Positions 7,043-17,042 are shown, numbered from the stretch's first letter. The stretch is 64,000 nt of DNA from Streptomyces sp. NBC_01197 (GCF_036010505.1 NZ_CP108569.1:5695001-5759000), one strand, 5' to 3'. A program made the numbers and translations. Notes: generated by a model not told the origin, from the sequence alone.

Positions 7043-8986
7043 TCACCGCAGCGCGCCGACCCGGGTCCCGTTCGCCAGCCGTCCGGTCAGCTGCGCCTTC
7101 GTCCCCTGCTTGGCGGGCAGGGCGAGCAGCGGGCCGATGGCGCTGCCCGTGATGCCGCCCGTCGTGGCCAGCGAAGTGAACTGCGCGCTGCCCGCCGCCA
7201 GTACGTACCACTGCCCGTCGCGGGACTTCCACAGCACTCCGGCGAGCACCCGTGGCTGCCGTTTTCCGCAGGCCGGTGAGTTCTCCGACCGGGCCACCAC
7301 CGTGTCGGGATCCGGCCCCCGGCCGCCCGGGACCCGGAACTGTGCGAGCACCCGGCTCCCGGCGCCGCGCCAGGTCTCCGCGCGGGTGCAGAGCCAGGCC
7401 GCCCGGCCGCCCGCGGCCGGCAGTTGCTGGGAGGCGAACTGCCAGGAGTTCACCGTGCGTACGCCGTGCGAACGGACCACGGGGAGCAGGCAGGCGGTAT
7501 GCGCCCAGCCCGACAGGTCCGCCGCACCCGTCACGTCGTGCGGCCCGGTCGGCGGACCCGCGAGCAGCCGGGCCGGGGGCAGCTCGCCCAGGTCGGTGAA
7601 GAGATGCGTGCCCGCACCGTCGCCCAGCGCGAGCGCGTTCCAGGAGGTGCAGGTACGGGAGGCACCGGGGCCCGGTACCGGGTCGGTGACACCGTCGGCC
7701 GCGCGGGCCAGCGGCCGCGCCCCCGCCGCAGGGGCGAGCAGGTCCCGCACGCTCGCGCCCCGCACCCAGGGCGCCGTCAGATAGCGGACGTTGCCGTCGG
7801 TCCTGCCGACGACCAGCGCATCCGAAGCGACCTCGTCCGCGCCGTCCACCCGCGCGAAATCCAGCGCGGTGCCTCCGCCGCCGTCCTTCGCCTCCGCGTA
7901 CCGCACCACCCGAAGACCGTCGTAGAGCAGCACGACCACCGCGTCGTCCACCGTGCCCGCGTACAGCAGCTGCGGCGCGCCCATCGGCGGCCCGGCGGGT
8001 GTGCCGGGGGTCGCCGAGACCTGTACGGAGTCGCCGGGGCGGGCCCAGACGGCGAGCGCGCGCCGCAGCAGCGCCGTGTCACCGGTGCGGTCGCCGCGCA
8101 CAGGCCAGACGGAGAAGTCGGTACGGGCCGACGCCTTCCACGCGGTCCCCGCGACCCGGGTCAGCTTCGCCGGGTTCAGGGCCTGCTCGGAGACCGGGTT
8201 GCCGGTGTACGCCGGTGCCGCGGTCCGCCCGGCGCCCAGACCGCCGGCCGGCAGCGCCAGCAGCGTCCCGCACACCAGGACGGCGGCGGCCGAGGCCAGC
8301 GCACCCCGGCCGCGGCGTCTGCGCCGCAGCAGATCGGTCGGCCTGGCCTGGAGCGAGCAGGGGTCGAACGCGGCGGACGCCAGCAGCCCGTACTGCGCCG
8401 ACGGGCCGTCCGCCCGGTCGAGCGCCGTTCTGGGGTCGGCCACTCCGGCGGCCTCCAGCACCCGCCGTACCCGGGTGTCGTCGAGCCCTTCGAGGCCGCG
8501 CAGCGCGTACGCGGCGCGGGCCGGCCCGGAGAGGGCGGAGAGCCGCTGGTCCAGGGCGAGTTCATCGGCGCCGCCGGACCGGGGGAAGAGCCGCAGTCCC
8601 CACACCTGGGGCAGCAGCGGAGGCAACTGGGCGCGGCGGGGCCAGGCGTTCCACCGCCGGGGCCGCGCGACCTCCAGCGCCGCCGCGACCACCCGGCCCC
8701 GCACATAGGCGTAGGCCGGGTCGCAGTCGTCCGCCCGGCGCGGCGACGGAAAGGAATCGGCCGCCCCGGACCGCCGTCCGCGCGGCAGCGCCCGCTGCGC
8801 GATGGAGTGGGCTGTCAGCACCCGGCGGTTGCGGCCGAGCGACGGCGGCAGGATCAGATACGCCAGCCGGACCAGCCGGGGGTAGTGCTCGACGAGCGCG
8901 GCCCCGGCCTGTCCGGTGTCGACATCTGCGGCATCGGCGGCGGCTGAGTCGGACGCGGGGCGACGGGTGAGATCCTTTGGCGGCAC
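7043..8986 (-). CDS. Membrane protein with sigma-factor-like N-terminus and exported domain (paralogue 1)
   Basis: A 647-residue protein of no named family. About residues 28-46 (ALVEHYPRLVRLAYLIL) resemble ECF sigma region 2; residues 140-190 (DELALDQRLSALSGPARAAY and the following helices) resemble a degenerate region 4. A juxtamembrane FDPC-x4-RPTDLLRRRR motif (207-224) precedes one transmembrane helix (about 229-250). About 390 exported residues follow, with four cysteines (CTSW, TACLL, WLCTR, PACGKR) that could form two disulfides. It is a clear paralogue of 46143-48137, sharing all these motifs. The start is GTG 8986. Whether it still binds RNA polymerase is unknown; a membrane-tethered regulator is an inference. 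Confidence 0.75.
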   Translation of the reverse strand: MPPKDLTRRPASDSAAADAADVDTGQAGAALVEHYPRLVRLAYLILPPSLGRNRRVLTAHSIAQRALPRGRRSGAADSFPSPRRADDCDPAYAYVRGRVVAAALEVARPRRWNAWPRRAQLPPLLPQVWGLRLFPRSGGADELALDQRLSALSGPARAAYALRGLEGLDDTRVRRVLEAAGVADPRTALDRADGPSAQYGLLASAAFDPCSLQARPTDLLRRRRRGRGALASAAAVLVCGTLLALPAGGLGAGRTAAPAYTGNPVSEQALNPAKLTRVAGTAWKASARTDFSVWPVRGDRTGDTALLRRALAVWARPGDSVQVSATPGTPAGPPMGAPQLLYAGTVDDAVVVLLYDGLRVVRYAEAKDGGGGTALDFARVDGADEVASDALVVGRTDGNVRYLTAPWVRGASVRDLLAPAAGARPLARAADGVTDPVPGPGASRTCTSWNALALGDGAGTHLFTDLGELPPARLLAGPPTGPHDVTGAADLSGWAHTACLLPVVRSHGVRTVNSWQFASQQLPAAGGRAAWLCTRAETWRGAGSRVLAQFRVPGGRGPDPDTVVARSENSPACGKRQPRVLAGVLWKSRDGQWYVLAAGSAQFTSLATTGGITGSAIGPLLALPAKQGTKAQLTGRLANGTRVGALR

Positions 8987-9020
8987 ATTCAGCAGAACGA
9001 GCGAATGGTGCGTTGGTCAC

Positions 9021-9048
9021 CGGGGGCCCCGCCGCGCCGGGGCCCCCG
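9021..9048. terminator. Terminator of the GH89 gene
   Basis: CGGGGGCCCC at 9021-9030 pairs with GGGGCCCCCG at 9039-9048 across an 8-nt loop, 6 nt past the GH89 stop. It lies between the GH89 gene and the start of the sigma-like gene on the same strand. Confidence 0.7.
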
Positions 9049-9054
9049 AACCGC

Positions 9055-12000
9055 TCAACTCAGCGACCAGCCACTGAAGTCCACGGTGCCGCGCATCCCG
9101 TTTCCGCCGTTCGTCGCACTCATGAAGATCCCCGTGTCCTGGCTGCCCGCCGCACTCGGCACGGCGACGGTGGCGACCGTGCGCCAACTGCCCCCGCCGT
9201 CCGTCGAGAAGGAGCCGGTGTACGCCGTGCCCGCCCGGGTGAGCCGCAGCACGACCGGTGCCTTGATGCCGGTGACGCGCTTGTAGGTGTCCAGCGCGCC
9301 GTCGCCGTCCGTGTCGTACGAGAGCACGACGCCCTGGCCCGGCGTCACCGCCAGGTTCAGGAACCCGGCCGAGCCCGGGGTCGCCAGGCTGTTGCGTACG
9401 ACGATGCCGGACCGGGCCCAGCTACCGGTGTTGTCCTGGGAGTCCACCCGTACGGTCACGCTCGTGCCGTCGGACATCGCCCCCGCGCGGAACGCGGTGC
9501 CGAACTGGGTGGTGCCCTTCCACAGGTCCTGCCCGCCGCCGTTGATCGCCAGCCGATCGTCCAGCTGCCCGAACACCGCGTCGTTGCCGGTGTACGTCCG
9601 CCACCCGTCGGCGAGCGGACCGGCCACGTACACCGCGCTCTGCTCCCGCACATCCACCTGCTTCTCGCCCTGCGGTCCGAACCGCGTCACGAGGGTGTAC
9701 GGCATCGGGCGCAGCGGAGTGGTCAGCGGGTCGGCGGGGGCGGTGACCTGCCAGGAGACCGAGCCGGACGCGCCAGGGCCGACCCTCTTCAGGGAGGTGC
9801 CGCCCTTCGGCGCCGCGTCCAGGCCGGTCAGCGTGAAATCGACCTGGCCGGTCGCGCGCAGCCCGTTGAGGTTACGGAAGCCGGCCGTGACCGTGCCGGT
9901 GCTGCCCGGGGTGAAGGCGACGGGCTGGGCGGAGACGGTGGCGGCGCCCTGGTACGGGGCCGTGGCCAGAGTGTCGTACACCCGCTGCGCGGTGCGGTAC
10001 GCGTCGCCGGTCGCCTTCACGGGGTACGAACCGGTCCGGTGGGTCCAGGACTCCTCGTCCGGGTACCAGTCGAAGGTTTTGGCACCCCGGCCGTCGGCGA
10101 GCGCGGCCGCCAGTTCGTCCAGGAACGCCTGCCACTGCGGGAGATGGACGTCGCTGAGCAGCCCGTGCCAGTCGCGGTTCGCGTAGTTGCTGAGGTGGTC
10201 GGCGGCGGTGCGGTCACCCCAGGTGGTGATGAGGGTGCGGGCCGTCCACTCCAACTGCACCGCCTCGGCCGGGCTGGTGGCGAAACGCTTGGCCTCCTCA
10301 AGCCAGGGGCCGAGCAGGAACGCCTGGTGGCAGCCGGCCAGGGTGTCGGCTAGCCGCATCAGCTTCAGCCAGAGCACGGACAGCGCCCGGAGGGTGGCGG
10401 CGTCCTTGCCGGTGTAGGCGTCGTGCAGTTGGGGCAGCAGGATCCGGCCCCGGTCGGCGAGGGCCTGCCGGGCGAGGTCGACGAGGTCGTAGCGGTAGGC
10501 GTCCGAGCCGCGCAGCGGTGCCCGGACATCGAGCAGTGCGGCGAAAGCGGTGTCGAACCCGGCGGTGTCGAAGGCGGACTTCACGGAGGCGGTGAGGCTG
10601 GGCCGACGGGCGAAGAGCGAGTCGACCGGACGTCCGTCGGTGGTGGTCAGCTGGTACGCAGTCGTGGCGAGCGCGGCGAACGCCGTCCGCGCGGCGCGGT
10701 CGTCCCCGCCGTAGCGCACCCCGGCGTACTGGGTGAACCACGCGGTCCGGTCGATCTTCTCGGTGCGCCAGGCCAGTTCGCTGAAGAGCTCGAAGGCGGC
10801 CGGGTCGCGCTCGGCGGCCTCCGGCATGTACGCGGTGCCGGCCAGCGCGCTGCCCGGCTTGTCGCGCCACGCGGTGAACTTCTCCGTCCAGCGGTCGGTG
10901 TCGGCGCCGATCGTCGTACGGCCGCCGAAGTCGGGGATGGAGCCGAAGGCGTACGGCGCGCCGCCCCAGGTCTTCTCGCGGTCGGTGACGGTGTCGATGT
11001 CGGAGAGCCCGTCGACGATCAGGATCCGGTCGGTGTCCACGGCCCGGAGCAGTTCGGCGCGCGGGTTGGCTCCCCAGCCGAGGATGACCCAGGTGGCGTC
11101 GGGGTGGACGGTGTGCAGGGCTGTCTCGACGGCCCGCGCGGCATCGGCGACCGGGACGTCACCGGGGGTGCCGCCCTCGTGGAGCAGGTCCATCTTGAAG
11201 TGTTCGGCGTCGCCGAGGAGTTCGGACTGGTGCCGGTAGAAGGCCGCGGCCACCCGGTCGAACACCTCCGACCTCGGGTCGAGCCAGTCGGGGCGTCGCA
11301 GCCCGTTCCAGGTGCCCTGCGGGACGACGTCGGCGCCTGGGTTGCGGTCCGGGAACCCGTCCGGGACTGTCCCGAAGTAGCCGGGGAACACCGGGTGCAT
11401 GCCCAGCTCGCGCAGCCGGTCGGCGATCCGCCGGCCCAGGTCGGCGCGCCGGTCGATCAGCGCGGTGGAGAGCGGGCCGCCGTATCCGCTCATGTTCTGG
11501 AGGAGCCACCAGGGCTGGTGGGAGGGGGCGGGCAGCCAGGTGCGGGCCTCGGTGTCGGAGTACCCGAAGTCCTGGAGCAGCCGGTGGTAGACGGCTTCCT
11601 GACCGGGCGTGATGAGGACTTCGTTGCAGCCGTGCAGGGCCAGCACGTCGATCGTCCGTTCCCAGTGCGGCCAGTCCGCGTACGGGGCGGTGTAGCCGTC
11701 GTGGGTGTCGTTGAGCGCGAAGCGGTGCGGGACAGTCGCCGACTGCTGGATGGCCTTGCCGGGGGCGGGCAGCCGCTTGGGCAGGTCGAGCTGCGAGGTG
11801 TTCCACGAGATGTGTGCCCGGCAGACGTACTTGAGGTACCAGTGGACGCCGGTCAGTGCAGTGGCGGGGCCGGTGGCGGCGACCTCGATCCGGCCCGCCG
11901 AGCCGGCGACCCGGAAGCGTTCCCCACCGGTCAGGGGTGTGAGCGTGAACTGGTCGGCGTGGAGCGGCAGCAGACGCTTCAGGGCCGCGCGGGCCGGTCC

Positions 12001-12165
12001 GGTGTCGAGCGGCTCCGGTGCGGCGGGGGAGTGGCTCATGGGAAGGCCCAGGGGAAGGGCGGCCGGTGCGCCGGCCGCTGCGGCGGGGGTCTGCGCGCCG
12101 ATCACGGCGCCGGCGCCGATCACACCCGCGGTGCTCAGCAGCGTACGTCTGGACAGCTCGTGCAT
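9055..12165 (-). CDS. Tat-exported GH89 alpha-N-acetylglucosaminidase
   Basis: A 1036-residue secreted exo-glycosidase related to human NAGLU; the family removes terminal alpha-linked GlcNAc from glycans. The N-terminus MHELSRRTLLSTAG is a twin-arginine signal, cleaved near AAAAG. The NAGLU body (about 50-720) shows the family stretches DGYTAPYADWPHWERTIDVL, NMSGYGGPLS, FKMDLLHEGGTPGD (carrying a probable catalytic Glu) and FGSIPDFGGRTTIG. A C-terminal beta-sandwich of about 170 residues (ADGWRTYTGNDAVFG onward) resembles DUF1349/concanavalin-like modules and probably binds carbohydrate. ATG 12165 is chosen over GTG 12171 because GAGGAG sits 5 nt upstream of the ATG and overlaps the GTG. Confidence 0.92.
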   Translation of the reverse strand: MHELSRRTLLSTAGVIGAGAVIGAQTPAAAAGAPAALPLGLPMSHSPAAPEPLDTGPARAALKRLLPLHADQFTLTPLTGGERFRVAGSAGRIEVAATGPATALTGVHWYLKYVCRAHISWNTSQLDLPKRLPAPGKAIQQSATVPHRFALNDTHDGYTAPYADWPHWERTIDVLALHGCNEVLITPGQEAVYHRLLQDFGYSDTEARTWLPAPSHQPWWLLQNMSGYGGPLSTALIDRRADLGRRIADRLRELGMHPVFPGYFGTVPDGFPDRNPGADVVPQGTWNGLRRPDWLDPRSEVFDRVAAAFYRHQSELLGDAEHFKMDLLHEGGTPGDVPVADAARAVETALHTVHPDATWVILGWGANPRAELLRAVDTDRILIVDGLSDIDTVTDREKTWGGAPYAFGSIPDFGGRTTIGADTDRWTEKFTAWRDKPGSALAGTAYMPEAAERDPAAFELFSELAWRTEKIDRTAWFTQYAGVRYGGDDRAARTAFAALATTAYQLTTTDGRPVDSLFARRPSLTASVKSAFDTAGFDTAFAALLDVRAPLRGSDAYRYDLVDLARQALADRGRILLPQLHDAYTGKDAATLRALSVLWLKLMRLADTLAGCHQAFLLGPWLEEAKRFATSPAEAVQLEWTARTLITTWGDRTAADHLSNYANRDWHGLLSDVHLPQWQAFLDELAAALADGRGAKTFDWYPDEESWTHRTGSYPVKATGDAYRTAQRVYDTLATAPYQGAATVSAQPVAFTPGSTGTVTAGFRNLNGLRATGQVDFTLTGLDAAPKGGTSLKRVGPGASGSVSWQVTAPADPLTTPLRPMPYTLVTRFGPQGEKQVDVREQSAVYVAGPLADGWRTYTGNDAVFGQLDDRLAINGGGQDLWKGTTQFGTAFRAGAMSDGTSVTVRVDSQDNTGSWARSGIVVRNSLATPGSAGFLNLAVTPGQGVVLSYDTDGDGALDTYKRVTGIKAPVVLRLTRAGTAYTGSFSTDGGGSWRTVATVAVPSAAGSQDTGIFMSATNGGNGMRGTVDFSGWSLS

Positions 12166-12767
12166 CGGCACTCCTCGTGTTGCGCGTCAATGCTGCTGAC
12201 GGTCCGTGCGATGACAGATGCATGCGATGCGCACGGTAATGACGAGGGGCAGGTGGAGCAATGGGGCGCACAGGTTCGGGTGCGTAAAAGCGGCCCGGTT
12301 CCATCTTTCGGCCCGCCGAATCCAGGATTGACAAGGTGGGGAGTTGGGTATCACACGGCGATCCCGAACTGGGCGATTTCGTTCTGTCAGTGGCTTGGTC
12401 GCTGTCCGGGTGCGTGGGTGATCTGCATTCCGTAATGAACAGAATCAGGTCCGAGGAGGGCCTGAAATCGTACGCCTGGTACACCAGGTACTGACCTGCG
12501 ACGATCTTCTGCGGGCACGCCGCGGTTCGTGGGCATTACGGCTGGATCCGGGTGCAATCGGCGTCGCTGGGTCCGAACTGATTGATGAAATGCGCCGCAG
12601 CGTACGGCCGTTGCATTCGAGCGGTCGGCATTCAAGCCGCTCAAGGGGAGGGCCGGTCCATCACCTGGCCGGAAACGTCCGCGTTCATGGCTCATGTGTG
12701 CTGTTTCGCGGGACGCCAAAGTCGAACTGAATAAAACGGGACCACGGACCGTGCCATGCCCCCTGCC
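12166..12767. other. 602-bp intergenic region with one inverted repeat
   Basis: No convincing gene is present; short frames here lack coding character. It is less GC-rich than its neighbours (for example GAATAAAACGGG near 12730). The clearest structure is CCTGGT-AC-ACCAGG at 12475-12488, a 6-bp inverted repeat that could be a regulator site. On the minus strand it holds the GH89 promoter and the 3' end of the response-regulator transcript. Confidence 0.6.
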
Positions 12768-13415
12768 CTACCCCCGGTCGAGATAGGCGAGCACCGCGAG
12801 GACCCGCCGGTTGTCGTCGTCCGACACCGGCAGGCTCAGCTTGGCGAAGATGTTCGACGTGTGCTTCGCCACCGCCCGCTCCGTCACCACGAGCTGACCC
12901 GCGATAGCGGCATTGGAACGCCCCTGTGCCATCAGCTCCATGACCTCCAGCTCGCGCGGGGTGAGGCTGCCCACCGGCTTGTCCTGGGCCCGCCGGGACA
13001 GCAGTTGCTGGATCACCTGCGGGTCCATCGCGGTACCGCCCGCCGCCACCCGGCGTACCGCGTCGATGAACTGGTCGGCGTCGAACACCCGGTCCTTGAG
13101 CAGATATCCCACGCCACCCGTACCGTCCGCCAGCAGCTCGCGGGCGTACAACTGCTCCACGTGCTGCGACAGGACCAGGACCGGCAGCCCGGGTCTGGCC
13201 CGGCGGGCGGCCAGCGCGCACTGGAGGCCCTCGTCCGTGTGGGACGGCGGCAGCCTGACGTCGACCACGGCGACGTCAGGCTGCAATTCGGCCAAGGCCT
13301 TTGTCAGTTCGGGTCCGGTCTCGACCGCTGCCGCGATCTCGAAGTCGTACGCCTCCAACATCCGGACCAGGCCGTCTCTCAGAAGGAAGAGGTCTTCGGC
13401 GAGGACAACGCGCAC
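12768..13415 (-). CDS. NarL/FixJ-type response regulator
   Basis: A 215-residue two-component response regulator. The receiver domain (1-125) has the acidic pair in VVLAED, the phospho-acceptor Asp in DVAVVDVRLPPSHTDEG, and Lys in GYLLKDRVFD. The C-terminal LuxR-type HTH (about 148-212) has SLTPRELEVMELMAQGRSNA. It starts at GTG 13415 and overlaps the 3' end of the histidine-kinase gene by 37 bp, so the two are translationally coupled. The divergent MMPL transporter gene beyond the kinase is the obvious candidate target. Confidence 0.92.
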   Translation of the reverse strand: MRVVLAEDLFLLRDGLVRMLEAYDFEIAAAVETGPELTKALAELQPDVAVVDVRLPPSHTDEGLQCALAARRARPGLPVLVLSQHVEQLYARELLADGTGGVGYLLKDRVFDADQFIDAVRRVAAGGTAMDPQVIQQLLSRRAQDKPVGSLTPRELEVMELMAQGRSNAAIAGQLVVTERAVAKHTSNIFAKLSLPVSDDDNRRVLAVLAYLDRG

Positions 13416-14668
13416 GGAATCTCCATCGTCACCATGGTCGGGCCGCCCACTGGGCTGTTGACGGCCAGTACGCCGTCGAATGTACCCAGTCGGCGTTCGA
13501 TTCCGCTCAGCCCCGAACCCTTTCCCGCTGACGCACCCCCGCGGCCGTCATCGGTGACCGATATCCGCAGCATCCCCTCGGCGTGGTGGATGTCGGCCCA
13601 GATCCGGTCCGCCCCCGCGTGCTTGACGGCGTTCGTCAGGACCTCGCTGACCGCGAAGTACGCCGCCGACTCGACCGGGGCCTCCGCGCGGCCCGCCATG
13701 TCCACCTCGACCTCGGTCGTCACGGGCAGCCGCAAGGCCAGCGCCCTGACCGCGTCACCGAGTCCCCGCTCGGCCAGCACCGGCGGGTGGATGCCGCGCA
13801 CCAGGTCACGCAGCTCCGTGAGAGCCTCCGCCGATGATTCGCGGGCCATCGACAGCATCTTCTTCGCCTGCGCCGGGTCCTTCTCGATGAGCGCCTCGAT
13901 GGTGGACAGATTCATGCCCATGGCCACCAGCCTGGCCTGCGCGCCGTCGTGCAGATCCCGCTCGATCCGGCGCAGTTCGGCAGCCGAACTGTCCACGGCG
14001 TCGTGCCGGGTCTCAGTGAGCCGTTCGATGCGCTCGCCCAGCTCTGCCTCCCTGGTGGGGGCCAGCGCCGACCCGGTGATGGTGAAGTGGACACGGATCA
14101 GAGCGGGCCCGAAACGCAGTCCGGCTGCGATCCAGCAGATACCGACCAGGGCCGCGAACGCAGCGGTGGTCCAGCTGTCGACCCGGACGAACTCGTACCA
14201 GTACCCACCGCCCGCACGGACGATCGGCTTCCAGAGACCGAGCAGCAGGAGGATGCCGAAGAGACCCTCGCTGAGCAGCGACAGCGGGAGCAGCGCGGTG
14301 ACCGCGCCCACCGTCATGTCGACCAGCAGCCAGCGTATGTCGCGCCACGTCGCGGGGTCCTTCACCAGCACCGTGCAGCGCTCCACCTGACCGGCTGTGC
14401 CCGATCGCGGGTGGAGCGGGAGCGGCCGGCGCACCACGGGAATGCGGGTGCCCGTCCACTTGGCCGCCAGCAGCCGGCGCTGGTTGGCGTGGGAGCGGAT
14501 CAGCTCCAGCAGCGCCGGCGTCGTGAAGACACCGACGCCGACCGGGATCAGGGCGATCGACGTGACCGCCAGGGCGAAGAGCGTGATCGAGCCGATGAGT
14601 GACATCCCGGCCAGCGCCAGGCCCCGTACGGCCGTCAACCCCGCGTCGCGTGCCTTCGTCGCCCTCAT
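13379..14668 (-). CDS. Sensor histidine kinase (HisKA_3 type)
   Basis: A 429-residue membrane kinase. The N-terminal half has several hydrophobic segments and resembles the PSPA-like sensor domain of Streptomyces kinases. The dimerisation helix ELRRIERDLHDGAQARLVAM carries the phospho-acceptor His, followed by a HATPase domain ending in GSGLSGIERRLGTFDG. ATG 14668 is preferred over the upstream frame because AGGGA lies 5-9 nt upstream. It forms an operon with the overlapping response regulator and is divergent from the MMPL gene across 231 bp. The signal is unknown; membrane stress or lipids would fit the transporter neighbour. Confidence 0.9.
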   Translation of the reverse strand: MRATKARDAGLTAVRGLALAGMSLIGSITLFALAVTSIALIPVGVGVFTTPALLELIRSHANQRRLLAAKWTGTRIPVVRRPLPLHPRSGTAGQVERCTVLVKDPATWRDIRWLLVDMTVGAVTALLPLSLLSEGLFGILLLLGLWKPIVRAGGGYWYEFVRVDSWTTAAFAALVGICWIAAGLRFGPALIRVHFTITGSALAPTREAELGERIERLTETRHDAVDSSAAELRRIERDLHDGAQARLVAMGMNLSTIEALIEKDPAQAKKMLSMARESSAEALTELRDLVRGIHPPVLAERGLGDAVRALALRLPVTTEVEVDMAGRAEAPVESAAYFAVSEVLTNAVKHAGADRIWADIHHAEGMLRISVTDDGRGGASAGKGSGLSGIERRLGTFDGVLAVNSPVGGPTMVTMEIPCALSSPKTSSF

Positions 14669-14899
14669 TGATGTCCCTCTCGTCCCTGGCCAGGTGAGCA
14701 CCGGCCTGGACACCAGTGTGGCCGCAAGGGGGCGCCCGGGGCATTGGGTTCTGCACCCGATTCGGGGGTGTAGCTGGCACCACCCCGGGCCCTCGCCCTA
14801 TGGCTCCGCACAGGGTGCCTGGACGGCTGGGGCCGCCCGCGGCCCGTTCCTAGCGTGTGAAGCGAACCAACCGACGCTTACATCTGGGGGCGGAACGCC

Positions 14900-17014
14900 A
14901 TGAGGCTCAACCTCGCGGCACGTATCGGTGTGTGGAGTGCCCACCACCGAAGAACAGCCATTTTCGGCTGGCTGGTGTTCGTGGTGCTCGCCATGGGCAT
15001 CGGCGGGGCCTCCGGCATGGTGAACATGTCGGACTCCGAGAACGGCGCGGGCGAATCGGCGCAGGCCACCCGGATCCTGGAGGACGCCGGTCTCAGCAGG
15101 CCCGCCGGCGAGATGGTCATGGTGTCGGGCAGCGGCGCCGGCGACTGGAAGCCTGTGGCACGCGCGGTCACCGCGGCCGTCGGGAAGACCGGAGCGGTGC
15201 GGAACATCGCGGCGCCCGTCCCCTCGAAGGACGGCAGGGCCGCGCTGATCACCTTCGACATGAAGGGCGACGCGGACACCGCGGCCGACCGGGTGGGGCC
15301 GGTGCTCGACGCGGTGTCCGGGGTGCGCGCCGACCGGCCGGACGTGCGGATCTACCAGTTCGGCGACGCCAGCGCGGGCAAGTGGCTCGGCGATCTGCTC
15401 TCCAAGGATCTCCGCTCGGCCGAATTCACGGCAGTGCCACTGGCGTTGGGCATCCTGCTGGTGGCCTTCGGGGCCGTGGTGGCCGCGCTGCTGCCCGTCG
15501 GGCTCGCGCTGACGGCGTGCATGGCGGCCTTCGGGCTGCTGTCGCTCGCCAGCCACCAGCTGCACCTCTTCCAGACCACGTACTCGGTGATGTTCCTGAT
15601 GGGCTTCGCCGTCGGCGTCGACTACTGCCTCTTCTACCTGCGGCGCGAACGCGACGAGCGGGCCGCGGGGCGCGACGCCGAGACCGCCCTGCGCATCGCG
15701 GCCGCCACCAGTGGACGGGCCGTGCTCGTCTCGGGGGTCACCGTGATGGTGGCGATGGCCGGGATGTTCCTGTCCGGCCTGATGCTGTTCGAGGGCTTCG
15801 CGCTCGCCACCATCATCGTGGTCCTCATCGCGATGCTCGGCTCGGTGACGGTGCTGCCCGCGCTGCTCTCCTGGCTGGGCGACCGGATCGACGGCGGGCG
15901 CGTCCCGCTGCTGAACCGGCGCAGCAGGCGCGGCGTACGGCAGAGCGGCGCGACAGCCGGACGGCTGCTGAAGCCGGTGCTCGCCCGCCCCGCGCTCTTC
16001 GCGGCCGGAGCGGTGGTGGCGCTGCTCGCCCTGGCGGCACCCGCGCTGGGTATGAAGACGGAGGAACTCGGCCTGGAGAAGCAGTTCGGCTCGTCGTCCG
16101 AACTGTCGGTCGCCTACCGCCATATCGCGGACACCTTCCCCGGTGGCCCCGCCCCGGCCACGGTGGTGGTCAAGGCCGACGACATCGGAGCGCCGGGCGT
16201 ACGCAAGGCACTCGCCGGATTCGACCAGGTCGCCGTGCACAGCCGGCAGAACGTCGCGGAGATCGAGGTGCCCCTGCCCACGGGCCGGGCCGGCCTGACG
16301 GAACTGCGGGACGAGCGGCTGCCCGCCGCCTTCGACGGCACCGGCGCCCACGCCTACGTCACCGGGGAACTGGCGAATTCGCTCGACTTCAACCATCAGC
16401 TGAAGCACGGAATCGTTCCGGTCTTCGCCTTCATCACGGCGGTGACCTTCCTGCTGATGCTCTGCTGCTTCCGCTCGTACGTCATCGCCCTGACGTCCGT
16501 TCTCCTCAACCTGCTCTCGGTGGCCGCCGCGTACGGGGTGATGGTCGCCGTCTTCCAGCACGGCTGGGGAGCGTCGCTGATCGGCTCGGAGAAGGCTGGT
16601 GCGATCGAGTCCTGGATGCCGCTCTTCGTCCTGGTCGTCCTCTTCGGCCTCTCGATGGACTACCACGTGTTCGTCGTGTCCCGGATCCGGGAGGCGCGCG
16701 AACGGGGGCTGAGCACCAGGGGCGCGGTCGACGAGGGCATCCGGCGGACCGCGGGCGCGGTGACCGGCGCCGCCGTGATCATGGTCGCGGTGTTCTCGGT
16801 CTTCGGCTCGCTCTCGATGCAGGACATGCAGCAGATGGGCGTCGGCCTCGCGGTGGCGGTACTGCTGGACGCGACCGTGGTGCGGATGGTGCTGCTGCCC
16901 GCGGTGATGACGCTGCTGGGCGAGCGCAACTGGCGTACGCCGAAGGGGCTTTCCCCCCGGCGGCCCGGCCCCGGTTACCGCGACGCGGCCCCGAAGATCC
17001 CGGCAGGCATCTGA
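14900..17014 (+). CDS. MMPL family RND-type transporter
   Basis: A 704-residue integral membrane transporter of the MMPL/RND superfamily, which moves lipids, drugs or siderophores across the membrane using the proton gradient. The layout is TM1, an extracytoplasmic loop, five TMs, a second loop, then five TMs. Both RND repeats show the conserved Asp-Tyr site in the transmembrane core: FAVGVDYCLFYLRRERDE (about 237) and FGLSMDYHVFVVSRIREA (about 590). ATG 14900 follows GGGGGCGG. It is divergent from the histidine kinase, which suggests induction by that system. Confidence 0.92.
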   Translation: MRLNLAARIGVWSAHHRRTAIFGWLVFVVLAMGIGGASGMVNMSDSENGAGESAQATRILEDAGLSRPAGEMVMVSGSGAGDWKPVARAVTAAVGKTGAVRNIAAPVPSKDGRAALITFDMKGDADTAADRVGPVLDAVSGVRADRPDVRIYQFGDASAGKWLGDLLSKDLRSAEFTAVPLALGILLVAFGAVVAALLPVGLALTACMAAFGLLSLASHQLHLFQTTYSVMFLMGFAVGVDYCLFYLRRERDERAAGRDAETALRIAAATSGRAVLVSGVTVMVAMAGMFLSGLMLFEGFALATIIVVLIAMLGSVTVLPALLSWLGDRIDGGRVPLLNRRSRRGVRQSGATAGRLLKPVLARPALFAAGAVVALLALAAPALGMKTEELGLEKQFGSSSELSVAYRHIADTFPGGPAPATVVVKADDIGAPGVRKALAGFDQVAVHSRQNVAEIEVPLPTGRAGLTELRDERLPAAFDGTGAHAYVTGELANSLDFNHQLKHGIVPVFAFITAVTFLLMLCCFRSYVIALTSVLLNLLSVAAAYGVMVAVFQHGWGASLIGSEKAGAIESWMPLFVLVVLFGLSMDYHVFVVSRIREARERGLSTRGAVDEGIRRTAGAVTGAAVIMVAVFSVFGSLSMQDMQQMGVGLAVAVLLDATVVRMVLLPAVMTLLGERNWRTPKGLSPRRPGPGYRDAAPKIPAGI

Positions 17015-17042
17015 CCGAATACAGACGGCGGCACGCGGCAGC

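Noticed and set aside
10423..12435. Plus-strand frame opposite the GH89 gene
   Set aside because: Low-complexity Gly/Val/Arg shadow; the GH89 frame is unambiguous.
12387..12719. 110-codon minus-strand frame in the intergenic region
   Set aside because: No ribosome site, odd composition and no recognisable motif; I see no support for expression.
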